A DNA stretch of 19,705 bases, from positions 1-19,705 of the forward strand of contig CASBRC010000281.1 in NCBI GenBank assembly GCA_949128015.1. Direction: 5' to 3'. The DNA comes from Synechococcales cyanobacterium PMM_0003 (GTDB taxonomy: Bacteria > Cyanobacteriota > Cyanobacteriia > Pseudanabaenales > Pseudanabaenaceae). The notes beneath the pieces were generated by a model. It did not search any database and was not told where the DNA came from. It saw only the letters and a program-made list of their open reading frames with translations. This document shows positions 8,056 to 15,131 of the stretch, one piece after another. Positions within the stretch are counted from its first letter, which is position 1, and every line of letters starts with the position of its first letter. The position numbers were made by a program, and so were the translations under genes.

Positions 8056-8141
8056 CTACAAATCTATGTTGGTATATGTTGCGGCAATTTTTTATCTTTG
8101 AATTTTTTGTCCTGTACTAAGATCTTTTAGTTAAAAAACTC

Positions 8142-8172
8142 TTGTCGCTGCCAATACATATGCCAATATAAT
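8142..8172 (+). promoter_or_regulatory. Possible sigma-70-type promoter for the MtfA-like peptidase gene
   Basis: TTGTCG (8142-8147) and a perfect TATAAT (8167-8172) are separated by 19 bases, slightly long. It would give a leader of about 60 bases before the GTG at 8239. It begins 12 bases beyond the MITE-like element. Confidence 0.35.
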
Positions 8173-8238
8173 CAATACAAAGATGCAGAAATTGCCAAAA
8201 TTGAATGCAGTTCCTCGATTCTAGCCAACTTAACTTCT

Positions 8239-9078
8239 GTGATTCCTGCAAATGTTTTAGCAATAATTTTTTCGATTGTGGTCAGTGCGATCGCAATCGG
8301 AATTTTGTGCTATCCATTGTTTGTGAAGTGGCAACGCGATCGGCTCATGGCTCAGCCATTCCCAAAGTCTTGGTTAAGCATTATCGAAAGCAATCTTTCT
8401 GTTTATAGTTGTCTTACTGCTGAGCAGCAAAAAGAACTACAAGGTTATATCCAAATATTCCTCAAAGAGAAGCAATTTATTGGTTGCCTAGGATTGCAAA
8501 TTACAGAAGAGATAAAAGTCACGATCGCAGCGAGTGCATGTTTGTTGTTATTTTGCGATCGCAAAACCTATTTCCCTAATTTGCGATCGGTTTTGGTTTA
8601 TCCTACTGCTTACATTGTCAATGAAACTGTAATGAGTAGTGCCTATGTAGTGGAAGAAAGACGTGTTGCGAGATTGGGAGAATCATGGACAAAGGATCAG
8701 TTAGTTCTTTCTTGGGAGCAGGTGAAGCAGGATACGCTCAATTGGCAAGATGGACATAATGTGGTGCTGCATGAGTTTGCTCATCAACTCGATCAAGAGG
8801 ATGGAATAGCGGAAGGTGTGCCAATTTTGCCGAGAGCTTTGGATTATGAAGTATGGTCAAAGGTGATGACGGCGGAATATTTGCAACTTTGCGATCGCGT
8901 CGAAAATGGTAAAAAGACCGTCCTTGATAGTTATGGTGCGACCAATCCTGCGGAGTTTTTTGCAGTGGCAACCGAAACATTTTTTGAAAAGCCCAATCAA
9001 CTAAATCAAAAGCATCCATCTCTTTACGAACTCTTGCAAAGATACTATCGTCTCGATCCTCAAATTTGGCTCGGCTAA
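8239..9078 (+). CDS. Membrane-anchored MtfA-like zinc-dependent peptidase (M90 family)
   Basis: This 279-residue protein has an N-terminal hydrophobic helix at about 6-26 followed by WQRDR, so it is probably anchored with the peptidase domain in the cytoplasm. The zinc site is H178-E179-F-A-H182 in 'VVLHEFAHQLDQEDG', and E239 in 'NPAEFFAVATETFFE' is the likely third ligand, matching the MtfA arrangement. E. coli MtfA is an aminopeptidase that binds the regulator Mlc; a similar partner here is not implied. The start is a GTG without a Shine-Dalgarno sequence. The frame stays open upstream, but I see no ATG in it. It is the only complete plus-strand gene, divergent from the efflux adaptor and convergent with the kinase gene, with 109 bases and no obvious hairpin between. 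Confidence 0.88.
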   Translation: MIPANVLAIIFSIVVSAIAIGILCYPLFVKWQRDRLMAQPFPKSWLSIIESNLSVYSCLTAEQQKELQGYIQIFLKEKQFIGCLGLQITEEIKVTIAASACLLLFCDRKTYFPNLRSVLVYPTAYIVNETVMSSAYVVEERRVARLGESWTKDQLVLSWEQVKQDTLNWQDGHNVVLHEFAHQLDQEDGIAEGVPILPRALDYEVWSKVMTAEYLQLCDRVENGKKTVLDSYGATNPAEFFAVATETFFEKPNQLNQKHPSLYELLQRYYRLDPQIWLG

Positions 9079-9187
9079 GCGCACGTGTTCGCTCAATTTA
9101 CGATTGATTTCGGCTATTAGTCCCATGTTTGTCCATCTTTGTTTGTAATTTCTATTTACGCTTGGACTCGGCAGTGAGCAAATTGGC

Positions 9188-12100
9188 TTAGATCGGCAGA
9201 GTTTCTCCAGCTAAGAGGCGCTTCGAGGCACTCAGTAATTCTTCTTCGAGATAGGGCTTAGTGAAATAGCCCTTCGCACCAAGTTGAATTGCGGACTGTC
9301 GATGGCGATCGGCTCCGCGAGAAGTTAGCATCGCCACAGGAATATCTTTGAGTCTGGCATCTTTTTGCAATCGCGATAGTAGATCCAATCCATCCATACG
9401 GGGCATCTCGATATCGCAGAAGATCATGTCGCAAGGTAAGCCAGCACGGAGTTTTTCCCATGCGTCCTGTCCATCCTTGGCTTGTTCGACACGATAACCA
9501 ACTTTAGCAAAAGTCAGTGAAAGTAGCTCGCGTACCGTAATCGAGTCATCGACAATTAGCACCGTTGGATCGGCCGCTACATCTTCTTCTACAGTTGGCT
9601 GAATAGTAATACCCGAAGTTGAAGGACGCAATCTACCGCTAGCAATGTCGAATAGCTCCAACACGTTTGCGATCGCCATTACCCGTCCATCCCCTAACAC
9701 TGTCGCACCTGCAATTCCCGCAGGCTGAGGAATTGGTCCCTCAAGTTGCTTGATGACGATCTCGTATTCACCAAGGAACTGATCGACTTGTAGAGCAAGA
9801 TAGCTAGTGTCATTGCGGAGAATAATTATGCAGAGTTCATCGTTTTCTTGCTTGCCATAGATACTGCTACGGCTGATGTGGCGGCTATAGGAAAGCAAAT
9901 TGGATAGATGTTGAAATGGTAAAACCGTGTCACGCCAAGGTAAGCAAGGCTGCCCTTTGTCGTTAAGCACGATTTGACTTTGGGGGACTTCCACCATATC
10001 CTCAAATCCATCAACTGGGAAAGCAATCCGACCGCGATCGCTAATACAGAACATCGCCTTAGAAATACTCAGGGTAAGCGGTAGGCGAATCGTAAAGGTT
10101 GTGCCTTTACCAACCACAGATTCTACGATAATTACACCGCGAATATCGTCAAGGCAGGTTTTGACCACATCCAACCCAACGCCACGACCCTTAAATTCAT
10201 CGGCTTGGGCAGCAGTACTAAATCCAGCTTCAAATAGCAGTCCATAAACCTCTGTATCGTTGAGACGATTAACTTCAGATTGCGATCGCACTCCCTTAGC
10301 AACAGCGCTTTGCTTAACTTTATCGATACTAATCCCAGCACCATCATCACTAATCGAAATTACGGTCTGGTTACCTTGGTGATAGGCTCGCACCGTCAAT
10401 CTACCAGTTGCCGATTTACCCGCCGCCTGACGAGTCGCTGGATCTTCTAAACCGTGATCGATCGCATTATTGACAAGGTGCGTAAGCGGATCGGTAAGCT
10501 GTTCCAAAATCGCCTTATCGATTAAAGTTTCACGTCCAAAGATTTCTAGCTCTGCTTGCTTACCAGTCTTGAGTGCGCGATCGCGAATACCTCTAGGCAA
10601 GCGATCGGCAATTTGAGCAAAAGGAACCATGCGCGACTGCTTTAGGTCGTCTTGAACTTGGGTCGTAATTGTGCCTAACTGACGCGTTACCTGATCGGTC
10701 TCACCAACCACGAACTCAATGTCAGATGCAGATTCACGAACTCGGACAATTAACTCAATGATTTCTTGAGATAAAACGTGGAAAGTATTGTAGCGATCGA
10801 ACTCAATGCCTTCAAAGTCATTGCTAACCGAACTATTCGAGTTTTCACCATCCCCTGAATAGGATACTGACTCAAAACTACTGTTGTATGAACGTCCGCC
10901 ACGACCTGCGCTTAATGAAGCTTCGAGCAAAGAGCGATCATACTGATCGCGCATTCTTTGGGATACGTCACTCAACAGTTGGACTTGATGTAATAGGTTT
11001 GTAATAAACTGCTGCAATCGCTCCTGATCTTGCTCCAAAAGGTTGCGGTTAACAACTAATTCCCCCACAAGGTTATTCAAACTATCTAAATACTTGACAT
11101 CAACACGCATAGTTGAGTCAGATAACTTTGGTTTCCGTACATTGGTAGGCGGACGTGTGGGCGCTTTAGTTTCTAATCGTCCAACTTGATCAGCATATCT
11201 ATTCTGAAGTAGAGATTCTAACTCATCAAAGCCGTCACTAGAATTCGTTGGTGATACGACAAAAGTATCAGTTTCCAAACCACTGATGTATGTTGCGGGC
11301 TTATTTGTTGCAGAGTCGTCAAAGTTACCAGAATCACCTAGAAGAGCTTCCAATTCATCGAAATTCATATCATCGGAATCGACCGATGTTTGATTATTGA
11401 TAACAGTCTCTGTAACTTGCTCTGTAACTTGACTATCAAACAGTCTATTACTTACATTACTACTATCATTTGGCGTAGTACTAGAGTTGCCAATCATCGC
11501 TTCTAAATCGTCGAAGTCGAAGTTGTCATCAATCCCATTTAGTTCTTCTGTCTGTAATTGATTCTCAATTTCTAGGCTTTTTACTTCTGGAGCTTGGATT
11601 TGTGAAAAATTCGATGCTTCGGATATTTCTACATCTAAGTCAGAGAATTCACTAAAATCACCAAAATCAACAGGTGTATCAGATGTATTAATTACTAAAT
11701 CATCAATTGCTAATTCTACTGGCATCTCCAACAAACTAGCGTCCGCATCATGATCGCCTTGAAAAAAATCTGCCAAATTATCAATAGTAGTTTTCGCTGT
11801 GATGTCAGTATCTTCGAGATTTGATTCTTCTTGGATACTTGTTAGATCTGATTCTATTGTTCTGAAAGTTGTATCTTCCAACTCATCATCTAGCATGCTT
11901 GCCAAATCATTGCTGTCGTCGCTTTGAGTTAGCGATCTGTCTTGTTCAAAGTTTAGATCATTTTCTACTCCCGTTAAGTCTTCTTGCTCACCATCAAAAA
12001 GTAAATTTGCCCAATCAGAATTATCAGAATCATTGATTTGATCTAAAAATGCTCCTTCTAAATCTGTAGAATTTTCTTCGTTAATATTATCTTCTACGGT

Positions 12101-15073
12101 CAACGAATCAAAATTTGTATCTAGAGGACTGTCAAAATCGATAAATGCATTCTCTTCGTCATCTATATCAACTACCCTGCTGATATCAGCATCGCTTCTA
12201 TCTATCGCACTAGTCTCAAAGTCATCCCAATCATCTTCAATACTATCTTCAGCAAAGCTTTGAACATTTTCTGAAACATCAAAGAAGGCTCCTAAATCAT
12301 CAGTGCTATTGACAGTATTAAAGGAAGTATCTAGGTTTTCTTCAGGATCATGAGAACTAGTAAATTCTGGCTCAAATTCATTAGCATTGCGATCGCTAAC
12401 ATTATTGGCAATAATTGCAGGCTCTTCTACAGCAGTAATGAAATCATCTAATTCATTATCATCATCAGCATTATCCAAATAGTCATCGAAAGGCAAATCA
12501 TTATTCACGTCGTTAGAAATTTCATCCTCTTCGGCAGCAGAGAAGAAATCACCTAGTTCATCAGTGTTATTAACTTCACCGATAAAGTTGTCGGTGGAGA
12601 TGCCCTCAGAAATATTTTTATCTTCTAAAGAATCAGCAAAGAAATCATGAAGATCGCCAGCATTGTTAATTTCACTATTAACTTCACTACTAATTGCATC
12701 ATTGTCAAACGTATCAATAGAATCTGATGCCAAACTATCTTCTAACAAAGGATTCAGACTGTCATCTAATTCAGCATTATTCGTTGTAGAGATTGCATCT
12801 TCTATAAATTCATTACTCTCATCAAGAAAGCTGAGATCATCATCAAGCTCAGAAGCCGTGACTTCTGATGTCAAGAAATTATCAAAGCTTTCCTCAAGTG
12901 CAATATTCGATGCGGTGTTTGCTGATTCCCCAAACTCTTGGGTATCCACTACTTGCTCATCAAGCTCATCACTATCAAACCCTAAATCGTCAAATATACT
13001 TAATCCAGTAGTATCGATGGCATCAAATTCGTTACTTCCTGTTATTGGCTCCTCATCCATTTCAGATTCTAGCTCGTTGGAATCTTCAAAAGAATCATTA
13101 TTAGCATCACTGACAATTTCATCACTGCCACTATTGCTCGAAACACTATTCGATGAGTTTAGAAGTTCTTCATCAAGATTTTCATCGATCGCAAAAGGAT
13201 CTTCTAGTAACGTCATTCCTGCTTCCGAAAAAGTTAAGGCAAAGGGATCGCTAGGGATATCGTCATCAGAAATCTCACTTTCTTGTCTGGCGATCGCGGC
13301 AAAATATTCCTCGCTAGAGAGCGGTTGGGAGTCATCTTGACTATTATTAACGAGAATAGTTTCTGCCAAATCCTGATGGGTTGCCGTATGTTCTGATAAT
13401 TCAGAAAAGTCAATATCATCAATATTGATTCCACTGATATCCATATCATCATCAAACTGATCATCAAACTGATCGTTGATTTGAATTGCGTCTGCGATTT
13501 GAGAATCGCTGAATTGTTCAACAATATCAATACCTAGATCAATGTCAAATTGATTGTCGAGAACATCATCAGTTATGAAATCTTCTGTAAACAGCCCGTC
13601 TAGATTTGCTTGCTCGATTTCAGAAGTTACTTCAGAATTTACTTGCCAAGAATCTTCAAGATCATCTGGGAACAGAGCGCTACTGATTTCTTCATCCGTA
13701 GAGTCTTGTGTGGGAAAATCCCCAAATAGTTGGTCTATGCTAGACTCTTCGTTACTTGAGTTCAGAACTGTGGCATCACCATTACCAGAAATATTGTCAA
13801 GAAGATCCGCAAATTCATCGTGACTGTCTGAAATTGTCGTAGATCCTTGGTTTAATATATTTGTTTCATTAGATTCGATATCTTCCCAAGCAGCATCAAA
13901 ATCAATATCATCATTTTCAAATAGAACTGCCAAGGACTTTAGTTCTGATGCACCAATTTTTGGTCCGTCAATATGTTGATTTTCAGTGATTTCATACTCA
14001 CTATCCATCCAATCCATTTGCTCAATTTGATTTTCCTGAACCTCCACCAAATCAAATGATTCTTCATTGACTTGATCTGCAAATAGATCGATATCTACAT
14101 CGGGGTTGATTGCTAGATCTACATCATCTCCAGTCATGTTCACATCTGATATCTCAAGAGCTTTTATATCTAGCTCTTCGGAAATATCCCTAGATGCTGG
14201 CGTGAAAATCGTACTTATTTCATCATCCTCTGACTCTAAAAATCGATAGGGGAGTAAATTCTGGAGTTGTAATGACACAGCAATTTCTGCTTCCCGATTT
14301 GCCAGTACTAGATCTTGGGCTTCTTTTAGCTCCCGAATTAAAATAGGCGCAAGTGTCCGATAGGAATTACTAGGTTGTGCGATCGCATTTTTGATCTGGG
14401 TAACTAACATCGTCCAATTTTGCAAATCAAAATTACTGCCAATCTCTTGGAAATGATTGCAAACCGATTGTAATTGCGATCGGCTTTCTGCATCATCTGT
14501 AGCGCGAAACAGTTGTAACATATCGCGCATTTTTGTCGTGATTTCTTGTTGAAATACTGACTCTTGAGAAATGACTACTTTTTGTGGTTGTGGAAGACTT
14601 TCCTCTTCCTGCATAAATGCATCGGTGGAAATTTCTCCATCAGCATCTGAGACTAACTGATTTAGATAAGACTCCACTTCGGCAAAAACAGGCTTAACGC
14701 GGTTATTTGTCTCGGTTGTTAACTCTTCCGATATTCTAAATCCCCCTTGTAATTCATCTAGAAGTTCTGATAAGGGATCAAATCCTGCCAACAACAAGCT
14801 TTTTAATCGCTCATCGACAGTGATTTGCGGATTTTCTTGAAGGATTTTGAAAAAATCTTCCAGTCGATGAGCAACGTGTTGAATACTACCTACGCCCAAC
14901 ATGGCCGCGCCGCCCTTAATCGAATGAGCTGCCCGAAAAAGTTCATTAATAGATTCAGAATCATGTAGAACATCTTGTAAGTTCAATACGCCTTGCTCAA
15001 TTGTCTGAAGATGTTCGCGGGCTTCTTCGATAAAGTAGCCCATGATCCTTTGCTGTTGTTGTTCCGAGTTCAT
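9188..15073 (-). CDS. pilL: Giant CheA-type hybrid histidine kinase (PilL/HmpE-like) with C-terminal receiver
   Basis: The kinase of the Pil-type chemosensory array has 1961 residues. An Hpt domain spans about 8-110 with phospho-acceptor H50 in 'AAHSIKGGAAMLG'. A second helical region (about 165-275) has no HSxKG motif. Residues 281-1315 are an acidic, low-complexity linker. The dimerisation segment starts near 1320 ('VDVKYLDSLNNLVGELVVNRN'). The ATPase has N-box 'HLVNNAIDHGLE' (1532-1543), 'DDGAGI' (1576-1581) and 'GRGVGLDVV' (1629-1637). A CheW-like regulatory domain follows at about 1665-1810. The receiver, 1837-1955, has D1842/D1843, phospho-acceptor D1887, T1917 and K1939. All catalytic residues look intact, so it should autophosphorylate and pass phosphate to its own receiver and the separate CheY-like protein. 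Family members are usually about half this length. It is the last gene of the cluster, 58 bases after the receptor gene. The pilL symbol rests on context and architecture. Confidence 0.92.
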   Translation of the reverse strand: MNSEQQQQRIMGYFIEEAREHLQTIEQGVLNLQDVLHDSESINELFRAAHSIKGGAAMLGVGSIQHVAHRLEDFFKILQENPQITVDERLKSLLLAGFDPLSELLDELQGGFRISEELTTETNNRVKPVFAEVESYLNQLVSDADGEISTDAFMQEEESLPQPQKVVISQESVFQQEITTKMRDMLQLFRATDDAESRSQLQSVCNHFQEIGSNFDLQNWTMLVTQIKNAIAQPSNSYRTLAPILIRELKEAQDLVLANREAEIAVSLQLQNLLPYRFLESEDDEISTIFTPASRDISEELDIKALEISDVNMTGDDVDLAINPDVDIDLFADQVNEESFDLVEVQENQIEQMDWMDSEYEITENQHIDGPKIGASELKSLAVLFENDDIDFDAAWEDIESNETNILNQGSTTISDSHDEFADLLDNISGNGDATVLNSSNEESSIDQLFGDFPTQDSTDEEISSALFPDDLEDSWQVNSEVTSEIEQANLDGLFTEDFITDDVLDNQFDIDLGIDIVEQFSDSQIADAIQINDQFDDQFDDDMDISGINIDDIDFSELSEHTATHQDLAETILVNNSQDDSQPLSSEEYFAAIARQESEISDDDIPSDPFALTFSEAGMTLLEDPFAIDENLDEELLNSSNSVSSNSGSDEIVSDANNDSFEDSNELESEMDEEPITGSNEFDAIDTTGLSIFDDLGFDSDELDEQVVDTQEFGESANTASNIALEESFDNFLTSEVTASELDDDLSFLDESNEFIEDAISTTNNAELDDSLNPLLEDSLASDSIDTFDNDAISSEVNSEINNAGDLHDFFADSLEDKNISEGISTDNFIGEVNNTDELGDFFSAAEEDEISNDVNNDLPFDDYLDNADDDNELDDFITAVEEPAIIANNVSDRNANEFEPEFTSSHDPEENLDTSFNTVNSTDDLGAFFDVSENVQSFAEDSIEDDWDDFETSAIDRSDADISRVVDIDDEENAFIDFDSPLDTNFDSLTVEDNINEENSTDLEGAFLDQINDSDNSDWANLLFDGEQEDLTGVENDLNFEQDRSLTQSDDSNDLASMLDDELEDTTFRTIESDLTSIQEESNLEDTDITAKTTIDNLADFFQGDHDADASLLEMPVELAIDDLVINTSDTPVDFGDFSEFSDLDVEISEASNFSQIQAPEVKSLEIENQLQTEELNGIDDNFDFDDLEAMIGNSSTTPNDSSNVSNRLFDSQVTEQVTETVINNQTSVDSDDMNFDELEALLGDSGNFDDSATNKPATYISGLETDTFVVSPTNSSDGFDELESLLQNRYADQVGRLETKAPTRPPTNVRKPKLSDSTMRVDVKYLDSLNNLVGELVVNRNLLEQDQERLQQFITNLLHQVQLLSDVSQRMRDQYDRSLLEASLSAGRGGRSYNSSFESVSYSGDGENSNSSVSNDFEGIEFDRYNTFHVLSQEIIELIVRVRESASDIEFVVGETDQVTRQLGTITTQVQDDLKQSRMVPFAQIADRLPRGIRDRALKTGKQAELEIFGRETLIDKAILEQLTDPLTHLVNNAIDHGLEDPATRQAAGKSATGRLTVRAYHQGNQTVISISDDGAGISIDKVKQSAVAKGVRSQSEVNRLNDTEVYGLLFEAGFSTAAQADEFKGRGVGLDVVKTCLDDIRGVIIVESVVGKGTTFTIRLPLTLSISKAMFCISDRGRIAFPVDGFEDMVEVPQSQIVLNDKGQPCLPWRDTVLPFQHLSNLLSYSRHISRSSIYGKQENDELCIIILRNDTSYLALQVDQFLGEYEIVIKQLEGPIPQPAGIAGATVLGDGRVMAIANVLELFDIASGRLRPSTSGITIQPTVEEDVAADPTVLIVDDSITVRELLSLTFAKVGYRVEQAKDGQDAWEKLRAGLPCDMIFCDIEMPRMDGLDLLSRLQKDARLKDIPVAMLTSRGADRHRQSAIQLGAKGYFTKPYLEEELLSASKRLLAGETLPI
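11129..14233 (-). other. Acidic disordered linker of the CheA-type kinase, with repeated short motifs
   Basis: This stretch encodes kinase residues 281-1315, dominated by D, E, S and N with very few K or R. Embedded are degenerate short motifs. One class is (N/T)DDLGDFF-like: residues 806-812, 837-844, 873-879, 924-931, 1003-1009 and 1098-1104. The other is FDELEALL-like: 1187-1194, 1238-1245 and 1282-1289. Weaker relatives lie at 419-425, 447-452, 491-499 and 1055-1061. HIP1 octamers are sparse here: I count two between 11,101 and 14,370, against four between 9,188 and 11,100. Confidence 0.8.
13448..13471. repeat. 12-bp tandem repeat inside the kinase linker
   Basis: ATCATCAAACTG occurs twice in tandem and encodes the repeated QFDD tetrapeptide near kinase residue 535-542. 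It is an in-frame duplication that could reflect recent linker growth by slippage. Confidence 0.75.
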
Positions 15074-15131
15074 GACAGAGTTCTCTCAAAGATTAGGGTA
15101 TGCGTAAATTAGCTAGAGGGTGGCGATAATC

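Larger units (their letters stand above)
7768..8130. mobile_element. MITE-like non-autonomous element with 20-bp TIRs and 9-bp imperfect target duplication
   Basis: CTTAGTACAGGACAAAAAAT at 7777-7796 is repeated as a perfect inverse at 8102-8121, bounding 345 bp. Immediately outside lie ATCTTTTGG (7768-7776) and ATCTTTTAG (8122-8130), direct repeats matching at eight of nine positions, as expected for an ageing 9-bp target-site duplication. No reading frame in between resembles a transposase. The interior holds two smaller inverted-repeat elements and an 18-bp tandem repeat. It sits between the divergent fusion-protein and peptidase genes, so it may have displaced or supplied regulatory sequence. 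The insertion-sequence family that would mobilise it is not identifiable by eye. Confidence 0.65.

Noticed and set aside
8205..8408. A 67-codon plus-strand frame starting with ATG near the MtfA-like gene
   Set aside because: It overlaps the peptidase in another frame and its Cys/Asn-rich product is not protein-like. The GTG at 8239 gives the intact membrane helix and peptidase.
9079..9187. Terminator between the convergent peptidase and kinase genes
   Set aside because: I could find no stem of useful length or T-run in this 109-base gap.
12663..13340. A 225-codon open frame on the plus strand, extremely serine-rich
   Set aside because: It is the antisense of the Asp/Glu/Asn-rich kinase linker: complement of GAT/GAA/AAT codons gives long stop-free Ser/Ile/Leu runs. 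No domain is recognisable.
13234..13530. A 98-codon minus-strand frame within the kinase gene
   Set aside because: Shadow frame of the linker with Ile/Ser/Leu-rich composition typical of frameshifted acidic sequence.
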